Assembly: GCF_042665525.1 (NCBI RefSeq)
Contig: NZ_JBHTCQ010000001.1
Location: 1,922,001 to 1,986,000, forward strand
From: Allobogoriella alba
GTDB taxonomy: Bacteria > Actinomycetota > Actinomycetes > Actinomycetales > Actinomycetaceae
Direction of reading: 5' to 3'
Length of the DNA stretch: 64,000 nt
The notes under the pieces: model-generated
Seen by the model: only the letters and a program-made list of their open reading frames with translations
Database searches by the model: none
What the model was told of the DNA's origin: nothing
Position numbers and translations under genes: made by a program
Shown: piece after piece, positions 26,102 through 34,843 of the stretch
Position numbering within the stretch: position 1 is the stretch's first letter
Layout of the letters: every line of letters starts with the position of its first letter

Positions 26102-27945
26102 CCCGGGGTGACCTGGGGTCGGCCAACGGGACCCCGGCGGGCCCGGCGCGCCTCCCCCTGCTCGGGGAGCTGCGCCGGGCCCGTCTCGTCCTGCCGCCGC
26201 CCGCGCCGGGCGAGTCGGGTGCCACCTACCGGCGCTCCCTCGCCGACCTCACGGACGCGGCGCTCGCGGAGCTGTGGGAGCACGCCCTCGCCACCACGGG
26301 GCTCGACGGCGGGTCCGGCGTCGCACTGACGGCGGTCGGGAGCCTGGGACGCCGTGACGGCGGACCGGTCTCGGACCTGGACCTGCTGCTCGTCCACGAC
26401 GACCGGCTCGACGACACAGAGCTCACGGCGCTCGCCGAGGCGCTGTGGTACCCGGTCTGGGACGCCGGGATCCGGCTGGACCACGCGGTCCGCACCCTCG
26501 AGCAGTGCCGGACGGTCGCCTCGGCGGACCTGCCGGCCGCCGTCGGGCTGCTCCACCTGCGCACGGTCGCCGGCGATCAGGACCTGGGGGAGCGGGCGGC
26601 ACGCGCGGTGCTCGCCGACTGGCGGTCGGGGGCCCGGCGCCGCCTGGAGGACCTGGTGGCCTCCGTGGCCGAGCGTGCCGAGCGGTTCGGCGAGGTGGCC
26701 TACCTGCTCGAGCCCGACCTCAAGGAGGCCCGCGGGGGGCTCCGCGACGCCGTCGTCGTCGAGGCGCTCGTCGCGTCCTGGCTCACCGACCGTCCGCACC
26801 GGCGCAGCGAGCTCGACCGGGCGTACGCCCACCTGCTCGACGTGCGCGACGCCCTCGCCGCCACCACCCACCGGGCGACCACCACCCTGCGCCTGGCGGA
26901 CCAGGACGAGGTCGCGGGCCGCCTGGGGTTCCTCGCCGCGGGCGGTGTCGTGGGCACCACCTCGCGCGGGACGTCCGTCTCGGACGCCGCGGACGACCTG
27001 CTCGCGTCGATCGCCGGGGCCGCCCGGGTGATCAGCCACGCCCTGGACGAGACGGTGCGGCGCGCGCGAGGGCACAACCGGTCGCGCAGCGCCGTGCCAC
27101 CGCGGCCCAGGCTGGTCCGCGGCCGCGTGCTCCCGCCCCGGCTCCCCGAGCTCGCTCCGGGGCTGCTCGAGCACGAGGGGGAGATCGTCCTCGCCGGCGG
27201 AGTCGACCCGGCTCACGAGCCGCTGCTGACGTTGCACGCCGCTGCCGTGGCGTGCCGGACGGGCCTGCCGCTCTCGCCGGCCATGCTCGACTCCCTCGGC
27301 CGGGCGGCGCCGCTGCCGGAGCCGTGGCCGGCGCCCGCGCTCGACCTGCTCCTGGAGATCCTCGCTTCCGGCCCGGCCCAGGTGCCCGTCTGGGAGGCGC
27401 TGGACCTCGCAGGCGTCGTGACCACCTGGCTGCCCGAGTGGGCGGCGGTGCGCAACCGGCCGCAACGGAATCCGCTGCACCGCTTCACGGTCGACCGGCA
27501 CCTGATCGAGACCGCTGCCGGGGTCCCGCATACCGGAGCTGTCGACGGCCGCGATCGCGCCGACCGCCAGCTCCTCCTGGCCGCCTTCCTCCACGACATC
27601 GGCAAGCTGCCCGGGCGCGGCCCGCACGCCGAGGTCGGCGCCGAGATCGCCGGCCCGCTCCTCGACCGGATCGGCGTGGACCCGGCGAGCCGCGAGGTCG
27701 TCGTCCTCCTCGTGCGGGAGCACCTGCTGCTCCCCGCCGTCGCGACCAGCCGCGACCTGGAGGACCCCGAGGTGGTCGAGGAGGTGGCGGCCGGCGTGGA
27801 GCACCGGCCCGAGGTGCTCACGATGCTGCGCCGCCTCACCGAGGCCGACGCCCGCGCCGCGGGCCCGCAGGCCTGGACCTCCTGGCGCGCACGCCTGGTG
27901 GACGTCCTCACCGACCGGGTGCGGGCCGCGATCGCGTTACCCTGA
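26098..27945 (+). CDS. glnD: P-II modifying nucleotidyltransferase GlnD, without ACT domains
   Basis: A 615-residue GlnD-family enzyme that modifies and demodifies P-II at Tyr51. The N-terminal nucleotidyltransferase domain has GSLGRRDGGPVSDLDLLL (residues 81-98); LLEPDLKEARGGLRDA follows; the HD phosphohydrolase domain has AAFLHDIGKLPGRG (about 497-510). The protein ends about 100 residues after the HD motif, and the two C-terminal ACT domains that sense glutamine in full-length GlnD are not seen. The reading frame is clean to the stop and ffh follows 39 bp on, so this is not an obvious frameshift. GTG start at 26098. Confidence 0.9.
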   Translation: MTRGDLGSANGTPAGPARLPLLGELRRARLVLPPPAPGESGATYRRSLADLTDAALAELWEHALATTGLDGGSGVALTAVGSLGRRDGGPVSDLDLLLVHDDRLDDTELTALAEALWYPVWDAGIRLDHAVRTLEQCRTVASADLPAAVGLLHLRTVAGDQDLGERAARAVLADWRSGARRRLEDLVASVAERAERFGEVAYLLEPDLKEARGGLRDAVVVEALVASWLTDRPHRRSELDRAYAHLLDVRDALAATTHRATTTLRLADQDEVAGRLGFLAAGGVVGTTSRGTSVSDAADDLLASIAGAARVISHALDETVRRARGHNRSRSAVPPRPRLVRGRVLPPRLPELAPGLLEHEGEIVLAGGVDPAHEPLLTLHAAAVACRTGLPLSPAMLDSLGRAAPLPEPWPAPALDLLLEILASGPAQVPVWEALDLAGVVTTWLPEWAAVRNRPQRNPLHRFTVDRHLIETAAGVPHTGAVDGRDRADRQLLLAAFLHDIGKLPGRGPHAEVGAEIAGPLLDRIGVDPASREVVVLLVREHLLLPAVATSRDLEDPEVVEEVAAGVEHRPEVLTMLRRLTEADARAAGPQAWTSWRARLVDVLTDRVRAAIALP

Positions 27946-27984
27946 GAGGCCTGATCTGCCCGTCCTCCAGTGAGGTCTCCCGAC

Positions 27985-29559
27985 GTGTTCGCCAACCTGT
28001 CCGACCGGCTCACCGCCTCCTTCAAGCAGCTCCGTGGCAAGGGGCGGCTCTCCGAGGCCGACATCGACGCCACCGTCTCGGAGATCCGGCGCGCGCTGCT
28101 CGAGGCGGACGTGGCGCTCCCAGTGGTGCGCGAGTTCACTGCGAACGTCCGCGAGCGCGCCAAGGGCGCCGAGGTCTCCCAGGCCCTCAACCCCGCTCAG
28201 CAGGTCATCAAGATCGTCAACGCCGAGCTGGTGGAGATCCTCGGCGGCGAGTCCCGTGACCTGCACATCGCGAAGCACCCGCCGACCGTCATCATGCTCG
28301 CCGGCCTCCAGGGCGCCGGTAAGACGACCCTCGCCGGCAAGCTCGGCATCTGGCTGCGGGAGCAGGGGCACACGCCGCTGCTCGTGGCCTCCGACCTCCA
28401 GCGACCCAACGCCGTGACCCAGCTCCAGGTGGTCGGCGAGCGGGCGGGGGTGGCCGTCTGGGCGCCCGAGCCCGGCAACGGCGTCGGCGACCCGGTCGCC
28501 GTCGCGCGGTCCGGCGTGCAGCACGCCCGCGACAAGATGTACTCGGTCGTCGTGGTCGACACCGCCGGCCGCCTCGGCGTGGATGCCGAGATGATGCAGC
28601 AGGCGATCGACGTGCGCGACGCCACGGACCCGGACGAGATTCTCTTCGTCCTCGACGCGATGATCGGCCAGGACGCGGTCTCCACCGCGCAGGCCTTCGC
28701 CGACGGCGTGGGCTTCACCGGCGTGGTGCTGTCCAAGCTCGACGGCGACGCCCGCGGCGGCGCCGCCCTGTCGGTGCGCGGCGTCACCGGCAAGCCCGTC
28801 CTGTTCGCCTCGGTAGGGGAGAAGCTCACCGACTTCGAGCGCTTCCACCCCGACCGGATGGCCTCGCGCATCCTCGACATGGGGGACCTGCTCACCCTCA
28901 TCGAGCAGGCCGAGCGGACCTTCGACGCCGCCCAGGCCGAGGAGATGGCCGCCAAGATCGCCGGCGACGGCGACTTCACGCTCCAGGACTTCCTCGGCCA
29001 GCTCGCCCAGCTGAAGAAGATGGGCTCGATGAAGAAGATGCTCGGCATGCTGCCGGGCATGGGCCAGATGCGCGAGCAGCTGGAGAACTTCGACGAGCGC
29101 GAGATCAACCGCATCGAGGCGATCGTCCAGTCGATGACGCCGGCCGAGCGGGCCGACCCGAAGATCCTCAACGGGTCCCGGCGCCAGCGCATCGCCCGCG
29201 GCTCCGGCACCACGGTGTCCGAGATCAACTCGCTCATGGAGCGCTTCGACCAGGCCAAGACGATGATGCGTCAGATGGCCCGCTCCGGCGGCAAGGGCAT
29301 GCCCGGGATGGGCGGGGTGCCCGGCATGGGGGCGCTGCCCGGCGGCGGGAAGAAGTCCAAGGGCCGGATGGCCCCGCCGCCCAAGAGCAAGAAGCAGAAG
29401 GGCAAGAAGGGCAGGTCCGGGAACCCGGCGAAGCGCGCGCGGCAGGAGCAGGAGGCCGCGCAGCGTGCTGCCCAGCCGCAGGGCTCCTCCTTCGGCGTCG
29501 GCCAGTCCTCCGGGCAGCAGGAGCCGGACCTCGAGGAGCTCGCGAAGTTCCTGCGGTGA
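27985..29559 (+). CDS. ffh: Signal recognition particle protein Ffh
   Basis: A 524-residue SRP54 GTPase that binds signal sequences and 4.5S RNA. The N domain opens FANLSDRL; the G domain has GLQGAGKTTLAGKL, VASDLQRPNA, DTAGRLGVDAEM and SKLDGDARGG. The Met-rich M domain runs from about residue 300, with a Gly/Met and Lys-rich tail. GTG at 27985 is chosen over GTG at 27970, because GAGG lies 9 nt before it and Ffh proteins begin at this point. It overlaps the amidohydrolase gene (GTGA). Confidence 0.96.
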   Translation: MFANLSDRLTASFKQLRGKGRLSEADIDATVSEIRRALLEADVALPVVREFTANVRERAKGAEVSQALNPAQQVIKIVNAELVEILGGESRDLHIAKHPPTVIMLAGLQGAGKTTLAGKLGIWLREQGHTPLLVASDLQRPNAVTQLQVVGERAGVAVWAPEPGNGVGDPVAVARSGVQHARDKMYSVVVVDTAGRLGVDAEMMQQAIDVRDATDPDEILFVLDAMIGQDAVSTAQAFADGVGFTGVVLSKLDGDARGGAALSVRGVTGKPVLFASVGEKLTDFERFHPDRMASRILDMGDLLTLIEQAERTFDAAQAEEMAAKIAGDGDFTLQDFLGQLAQLKKMGSMKKMLGMLPGMGQMREQLENFDEREINRIEAIVQSMTPAERADPKILNGSRRQRIARGSGTTVSEINSLMERFDQAKTMMRQMARSGGKGMPGMGGVPGMGALPGGGKKSKGRMAPPPKSKKQKGKKGRSGNPAKRARQEQEAAQRAAQPQGSSFGVGQSSGQQEPDLEELAKFLR

Positions 29560-30647
29560 GCGTGCTGCGGCTGTCCGGTGCCGTGCTCGTCGACGACGAG
29601 ACGGTGCTCGAGGAGGTCTGGGCGGCCGACGGGAAGCTCAGCCGCACGCGGCCCCCGCGTGCCGACGCCGCCACCGAGCTGACCGGCTGGGTGGTGCCCG
29701 GCCTCGTGGACGTCCACTGCCACATCGGTCTGGGCCCCGACGGCGCCGTCACCGTCGAGGACGCGGTGGCGCAGGCCAGGGCCGACCGGGACGCCGGCAC
29801 GCTGCTGGTGCGCGACGCCGGCTCACCGATGGACAACAGCTGGGTCCACGACCGCGCCGACCTGCCCCGGCTCATCCGCGCCGGACACCACCTCGCCCGG
29901 CCCAAGCGGTACCTGAGGAACTACGCCCGCGAGCTCGACGACGTCGCCGAGCTGCCCGCGGCGTGCGCCGAGGAGGCTCGGCGGGGCGACGGCTGGGTGA
30001 AGCTCGTCGCCGACTGGATCGACCGCTCTGCGGGCGCCGACGCCGACCTGACGCCCCTCTGGCCGCCCGAGGTGCTGCGTGACGCCGTCGCCGCCGCGCA
30101 CGAGGCCGGCGCCCGGGTCACCGCGCACACCTTCTCCCACGAGGCGATCGGGCCGTTGCTGGACGCCGGGATCGACGGCATCGAGCACGGCACCGGCATG
30201 GACCCCGACCAGATCGCCGAGGCCGCACGCCGCGGCATCCCGGTGACGCCCACCCTGCTGCAGGTGGGCCGGTTCGCCGAGATCGCGGCGCAGGCCGACC
30301 CGAAGTACCCCGTCTACGCCGCCCGCATGCGCCGCATGCACACCTGCCGGTACGAGCATGTCGCCCACCTGCACGACGCCGGTGTCCCGCTGCTCATGGG
30401 CTCCGACGCGGGCGGCACCATCGGTCACGGCTCGCTCCCGGCAGAGCTGGCCGAGGTGGTCCGCGCCGGGGTGCCGGCCGGGGACGTGCTGGCCGCAGCG
30501 TCGTGGCGGGCGCGGGCGTTCCTCGGCGCCCCCGGCATCGACGAGGGAGCCGGCGCCGATGTCGTCGTCTACGACGCCGACCCCCGCCAGGACATCTCGG
30601 TCCTGGTGAAACCGACCGCCGTCATCCTCCGCGGCCAGCGCTTCTGA
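29556..30647 (+). CDS. Metal-dependent amidohydrolase
   Basis: A 363-residue amidohydrolase-superfamily protein. Metal ligands fit the family: HCHIG (about residues 54-58), the Lys in DGWVKLVADW, AHTFSHEA, IEHGTGMD and the late Asp in LLMGSDAGGTIGHG. It resembles imidazolonepropionase/prolidase-like amidohydrolases found after ffh in several actinobacteria, but the substrate is unknown. It starts at GTG 29556, overlapping the ffh stop. No signal peptide. Confidence 0.85.
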   Translation: MSVLRLSGAVLVDDETVLEEVWAADGKLSRTRPPRADAATELTGWVVPGLVDVHCHIGLGPDGAVTVEDAVAQARADRDAGTLLVRDAGSPMDNSWVHDRADLPRLIRAGHHLARPKRYLRNYARELDDVAELPAACAEEARRGDGWVKLVADWIDRSAGADADLTPLWPPEVLRDAVAAAHEAGARVTAHTFSHEAIGPLLDAGIDGIEHGTGMDPDQIAEAARRGIPVTPTLLQVGRFAEIAAQADPKYPVYAARMRRMHTCRYEHVAHLHDAGVPLLMGSDAGGTIGHGSLPAELAEVVRAGVPAGDVLAAASWRARAFLGAPGIDEGAGADVVVYDADPRQDISVLVKPTAVILRGQRF

Positions 30648-30774
30648 CGAAGATCCGGCATGGCGCTTCCGGTGGTCACCTGAGACCGGCACGGAAGGTG
30701 ACCCGACGGGCCACGGTGACGAGGCGCCTCCGGAAGGCGTGACACGAAGGCACTTGCGCACGGCCACGTTCTAT

Positions 30775-30798
30775 GGTTCATTAGTCGAGTAATGAACC
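30775..30798. promoter_or_regulatory. Palindromic operator upstream of the YtrA-type regulator
   Basis: GGTTCATTA and its exact reverse complement TAATGAACC are separated by GTCGAG. The site lies 31 bp before the regulator start and is AT-rich against its surroundings. It is a likely autoregulatory site for the GntR protein. Confidence 0.7.
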
Positions 30799-30829
30799 CC
30801 TGAAGCAATGAACCTGGCGAGGAGGCAAC

Positions 30830-31189
30830 GTGTTCGAGGGCCCCGAGCCGATCTACCTGCAGATCGCCGAGCAGCTGCGCCGCCAGGTGCTCGACGGCAC
30901 GTTGGCGCCGGGCGACCAGGTCATGTCGACGACGCAGTACGCCACCACCTACCGGATCAACCCCGCCACGGCCGCCAAGGCCTTCGCGCTGCTGGTGGAC
31001 GAGGGCGTGCTCTACAAGCAACGAGGACTGGGCATGTACGTCTCCGAAGGCGCCCGGGAGCAGCTGCGCGAGCGGCGTCGGGCCGACTTCTTCACCGAAC
31101 GCATCGACACCGCCCTCGCCGAGGCCCGCGCGCTGGGCATCACCGAGGACGACGTCGTTCGCTACATCACGAAGGGAGCCCGGCGATGA
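30830..31189 (+). CDS. GntR-family (YtrA subfamily) transcriptional regulator
   Basis: A 119-residue regulator with an N-terminal GntR winged helix (PIYLQIAEQLRRQVLDGTL, then YRINPATAAKAFALLVDEG) and a short C-terminal dimerisation helix pair instead of a ligand domain. This is the layout of the YtrA group, which usually represses neighbouring ABC transporter genes. GTG start at 30830 with GAGGAGG upstream. The stop overlaps the ABC ATPase gene (ATGA). A perfect palindrome lies in its promoter region. The inducing signal is unknown; wall-active compounds induce some YtrA systems. Confidence 0.9.
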   Translation: MFEGPEPIYLQIAEQLRRQVLDGTLAPGDQVMSTTQYATTYRINPATAAKAFALLVDEGVLYKQRGLGMYVSEGAREQLRERRRADFFTERIDTALAEARALGITEDDVVRYITKGARR

Positions 31190-32094
31190 CCGCGGCAACG
31201 ACCACCGGCCTGGACGTCCGGGCCGAGGGCCTGACCGTCCGGTTCGGCGACACCACGGCGCTGGACGGCGTCGCGCTGAGCGTGCCTGCCGGGTCCATCA
31301 CCGGCCTGCTCGGCCGCAACGGCTCCGGGAAGACCACCCTGCTGTCCGCGATCGCCTCGTTCCGCCGCCCGACCGAGGGGCGCGTCCTGGTCGACGGTGA
31401 GGATCCCTTCGAGAACGAGCGGCTCATGGAGCAGATCTGCCTGGTCCGGGAGAGCGGGGACGTCCTCCACGACGAGCGCCTGACCACGAACCTGGAGTAC
31501 TTCGCCACGACCCGTCCCACGTGGGACGACGCCCTCGCGGAACGCCTGCTGGAGACCTTCCAGCTCGACGCCGCCAAGAAGGTGAGCCAGCTCTCCCGCG
31601 GTCAGCGCTCGGCGTTCGGCATCACCATGGGGCTCGCGTCCCGCGCGCCCCTGACCATGCTCGACGAGGTCCACCTCGGCATGGACGCACCGTCGCGGTA
31701 CGCCTTCTACGACGCCCTGCTGGAGGACTACGTCGCCCACCCGCGCACGATCGTCCTCTCGAGCCACCTCATCAGTGAGCTCGACCGGCTGCTCGAGCAC
31801 GTCGTGGTCCTCGACCGGGGCAGCGTGCTGCTCACCTCCGACGCGGACGACCTGCGCGCCCGGGGCGCGACGATCACCGGCCGCACCGAAGACGTCGACG
31901 CGACCGTGCGCACCCTGGACGACGTCACGGTGCTGTCCGAGCACACCCTCGGCAGCACCAAGCAGGTCGCCGTCATGGGACAGGGTGCCCGGCTCACCCC
32001 CGCCACCACCTCAGCCGTCCGCGACGCGGGGCTGGAGCTCGGTCAGGTCGAGCTGCAGGACCTCGTCGTCCACCTCACCGGGAGGAAGTCGTGA
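31186..32094 (+). CDS. ABC transporter ATP-binding protein (YtrB-like)
   Basis: A 302-residue ATPase. Walker A GLLGRNGSGKTTLL (residues 37-50), signature LSRGQRSAFGI (LSRGQ replaces LSGGQ), Walker B LTMLDEVHLGMD with the catalytic Glu, and switch His in LSSHLISELD. The Arg-for-Gly signature is recurrent in YtrB/BcrA-like ATPases. It overlaps the regulator upstream (ATGA) and a permease downstream (GTGA), forming one transcription unit under the palindromic operator. It probably pairs with the 32091-32870 membrane protein as an exporter; substrate unknown. Confidence 0.9.
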   Translation: MTAATTTGLDVRAEGLTVRFGDTTALDGVALSVPAGSITGLLGRNGSGKTTLLSAIASFRRPTEGRVLVDGEDPFENERLMEQICLVRESGDVLHDERLTTNLEYFATTRPTWDDALAERLLETFQLDAAKKVSQLSRGQRSAFGITMGLASRAPLTMLDEVHLGMDAPSRYAFYDALLEDYVAHPRTIVLSSHLISELDRLLEHVVVLDRGSVLLTSDADDLRARGATITGRTEDVDATVRTLDDVTVLSEHTLGSTKQVAVMGQGARLTPATTSAVRDAGLELGQVELQDLVVHLTGRKS

Positions 32095-32870
32095 GCACGT
32101 CCAACACGTACGAGGCCGCCACGTCGACAGCGGGCACGCTGCGGGGGGCCCGACGGGTGGCGACCACGCGGCCGCAGTGGCGCCGCACCCTCTCCTGGAT
32201 GCTGCAGATGCAGCTGGCGATGGGGCGCTGGTTCTGGCTCGCCGTCGTCCTGCTGTGGGTGGCCGCCCTGGTCGTCGTCAGCCTGACACCCGCGGGCATC
32301 GAGCTGTCCATGCTCCAGTTCGCCGCGCACGGCGCCCTGTGGTTCCCGTTCGCGATGATGATCACCGTGGCGGTCGCCATGATCACCCCGCACGTCGCGG
32401 GCGGCATGACCCGTCGCTCCTTCAGCATCGCGAGCCTGGTCTCCGTCGGCTGCGTCGCGGCGGGCAACGGCCTGCTGCTGGCCGTGGGGCTCGAGCTGGA
32501 GGGGGTCCTGTACGGCGCCCTCGGCTGGGACCACAGCCACGTCGCCAACGCCACCGACAGCGCCGGCGTCTGGGAGCCGTGGAACGAGGGCTTCGGGGTC
32601 TCCTGGCTCTCCTACACCAGCCGCACCGCCGGCGGGGCCGTCTCCGGGCTGCTCGTCGGTGCGACGTACTACCGCTACGGCGGGCTGCGCGGCACGTTCG
32701 CGCTCCCGCTCACCGTGGCCCCGGCCATCCTCGGGCAGGACTATCTCGCAGGAGTCGTCGGAGACGCGTTCGACGTCTCCCTCCTCGGCCTGTCCCTCGC
32801 CGCGCTCGCGCTGCCCGTGCTGGCGGGCGTGGCCTTCCACCGCATGATCCGCACCGTCCCGGTCCGCTAG
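32091..32870 (+). CDS. ABC transporter membrane protein
   Basis: A 259-residue protein with an N-terminal cytoplasmic segment of about 45 residues and six predicted membrane helices, the first around residues 47-64. A predicted external loop (ALGWDHSHVANATDSAG) lies between helices 3 and 4. It is coupled by GTGA overlap to the upstream ATPase and is its likely permease. No named family is recognised beyond ABC-2-like permeases. The next ATPase gene follows after 14 bp. Confidence 0.75.
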   Translation: MSTSNTYEAATSTAGTLRGARRVATTRPQWRRTLSWMLQMQLAMGRWFWLAVVLLWVAALVVVSLTPAGIELSMLQFAAHGALWFPFAMMITVAVAMITPHVAGGMTRRSFSIASLVSVGCVAAGNGLLLAVGLELEGVLYGALGWDHSHVANATDSAGVWEPWNEGFGVSWLSYTSRTAGGAVSGLLVGATYYRYGGLRGTFALPLTVAPAILGQDYLAGVVGDAFDVSLLGLSLAALALPVLAGVAFHRMIRTVPVR

Positions 32871-32884
32871 CTCTGGAGCCGAAC

Positions 32885-33817
32885 ATGTCCGTCATCGAGA
32901 TCACCAACCTGCGCAAGACCTACGGCGAGAAGGTCGCCGTCGCCGATGTCAGCCTCGCCGTCGAGCGAGGGGAGATCTTCGGCATCCTCGGCCCCAACGG
33001 AGCCGGGAAGACCACGACCGTCGAGCTGCTCGCGGGACTTCGCCACGCCGACGGCGGCACCGTCCGGGTGCTCGGCGCCGACCCACAGTCCGAGCCGGCC
33101 GCGATCCGGGACCGCCTCGGCATCCAGCTGCAGGAGTCCCGGCTCCCGGCGAAGATCCGTGCCCGGGAGGCGCTCGAGCTGTACGCCTCGTTCTACCCGG
33201 ACCCGGCCGACCCGAACGAGCTCCTCGAGCTGCTCGGGCTCACCGAGAAGGCCGGCACCCTGTTCAAGGACCTCTCCGGCGGCCAGCAGCAACGGCTGTC
33301 GATCGCCCTGGCGCTCGTCGGCAACCCCGAGATCGCGGTCCTCGACGAGCTCACCACCGGCCTGGACCCGCAGGCGCGCCGGGACACCTGGGCGCTGATC
33401 GAGCGGGTCCGCGACTCTGGCGTCACGATCGTCCTCGTCACCCACTTCATGGACGAGGCCGAGCGACTCGCCGACCGGCTCGCCATCATCGACTCCGGTC
33501 GCGTCGTCGCCGAGGGTACGCCGGCCGAGCTCATCGCCGCCGGCACCGACCGGCGCACCTTCCGGATGCGGCTGCCCGCGGACGCGCCAGAGGACGTCCT
33601 CGACGTCGTAGCAGCCCTCCCGGAGGTCGACGCCGTGACCCGGGTCGCCGCCGAGCACGAGGTGACCGGCGGGCCGCGCGTGCTGCCGGACGTGGTCCTC
33701 GCACTCGCCCGTCGCGACGTCGTCCCGGACGAGATCCGCACCGTCACCCGGAACCTCGAGGACGTCTTCGTCGAGGTCACCGGCTCCCGTCCCGAGACCC
33801 AGGAGGCCCTGGTATGA
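32885..33817 (+). CDS. ABC transporter ATP-binding protein (DrrA/CcmA-like)
   Basis: A 310-residue ATPase with canonical motifs: Walker A GILGPNGAGKTTTVELL (residues 34-50), signature LSGGQQQRLSIALAL, Walker B IAVLDELTTGLDP, and switch His in VTHFMDEAERL. The C-terminal extension after residue 220 is typical of drug-export ATPases (DrrA type). It overlaps the following permease (ATGA). Second ATPase/permease pair of the operon behind the YtrA-type regulator. Confidence 0.92.
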   Translation: MSVIEITNLRKTYGEKVAVADVSLAVERGEIFGILGPNGAGKTTTVELLAGLRHADGGTVRVLGADPQSEPAAIRDRLGIQLQESRLPAKIRAREALELYASFYPDPADPNELLELLGLTEKAGTLFKDLSGGQQQRLSIALALVGNPEIAVLDELTTGLDPQARRDTWALIERVRDSGVTIVLVTHFMDEAERLADRLAIIDSGRVVAEGTPAELIAAGTDRRTFRMRLPADAPEDVLDVVAALPEVDAVTRVAAEHEVTGGPRVLPDVVLALARRDVVPDEIRTVTRNLEDVFVEVTGSRPETQEALV

Positions 33818-34611
33818 CCACCGCAACCGCTCCACGCGTGTCCCGACCGTCGTTCATGGGTCGCGGGCTGGGCAAGCTCGTCGGCACCGAGACCCGGATG
33901 TTCCTCCGGGAGCCCGGGGCGATGTTCTTCTCGCTCGCCTTCCCGTCCGTGCTGCTGCTCGGTGTCGGATTCCTCATCCCAGGGCTGCGCGACCCGATCA
34001 CGGAGCCCGGCCCCATGCAGGGCATGCAGGGTGTCGTCTACATGCTCCCGTCGGTGCTCGCCGCGGCGATCGCCGCGCCCGCCCTGACGACCCTGCCCGT
34101 CTCGATCGCCGGCTACCGGGAGCAGGGGGTCCTCAAGCGGCTCTCCACCACGCCCATGCGCCCCCAGGGGCTGCTCGTCGCCCACGTGGTCCTCGGCGTC
34201 GCGTGCTTCCTGGTCGCTGCCGCCGTCGCGGTCGCGCTGGCGATGCTCGCGTTCGACGTCCCGGCACCGCGACAGCTCGGAACCGTCCTGCTGGGCGCCG
34301 TGCTCGCCGCTGCCGCCACCTTCGGGGTCGGCCTGGTGATCGCCGCCGTCGCACCGCGCGGCAACGCGGCACAGGGGATGGGGATGCTGCTGTACTTCCC
34401 GATGCTCTTCCTCGCCGGGCTGTGGACCCCGGGTCCGGTCATGCCGGACGTGGTCGAGTCGATCGCCACCTGGACACCGCTCGGTGCGGCCAGCCAGGCG
34501 TTCGAGGACGGATGGTTCACCGGCGACTTCCCGGTCGTCCAGCTGCTCGTGATGGCCGCGTACGTCGCAGTTCTCTACCCGATCGCGGCCAAGCTCTTCC
34601 GCTGGAGCTGA
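33814..34611 (+). CDS. ABC-2 type permease
   Basis: A 265-residue membrane protein with six helices and the ABC-2 exporter layout: an N-terminal amphipathic stretch (TETRMFLREPGAMFF), then a large loop, EQGVLKRLSTTPMRP before the third helix, and FPMLFLAGLWTP in the late membrane part. It is coupled to the preceding ATPase by ATGA and is the last gene of the operon. Likely efflux of an antibiotic, lipid or peptide; substrate unknown. Confidence 0.88.
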   Translation: MTTATAPRVSRPSFMGRGLGKLVGTETRMFLREPGAMFFSLAFPSVLLLGVGFLIPGLRDPITEPGPMQGMQGVVYMLPSVLAAAIAAPALTTLPVSIAGYREQGVLKRLSTTPMRPQGLLVAHVVLGVACFLVAAAVAVALAMLAFDVPAPRQLGTVLLGAVLAAAATFGVGLVIAAVAPRGNAAQGMGMLLYFPMLFLAGLWTPGPVMPDVVESIATWTPLGAASQAFEDGWFTGDFPVVQLLVMAAYVAVLYPIAAKLFRWS

Positions 34612-34684
34612 CCGCACCGAGGTCCGGCGGGAGCGCGGCGGAGGGGACGTGTCCAACGGCACGTGCCCTTCGCCGCCGGCGGTG

Positions 34685-34713
34685 TTGGGGCCGGGCGCGG
34701 GATCTGGCAGAAT
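34685..34713 (+). promoter_or_regulatory. Candidate rpsP promoter
   Basis: TTGGGG (34685-34690) and CAGAAT (34708-34713) are separated by 17 bp, in the context TGGCAGAATGG. It resembles the rplS promoter. It leaves a leader of about 125 nt before the rpsP GTG. Confidence 0.55.
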
Positions 34714-34843
34714 GGCGCGCTGTACTCGGCCCGGCTGGTCCCTCTCACCGCCGCGGCCGCGTCCTGCGACACTCCGGCGGAGCCGACGCCCCCACGCGGC
34801 TCCCGGTGAGGTCCACCCGAACGAACTCAGGAGTACCACTTCA

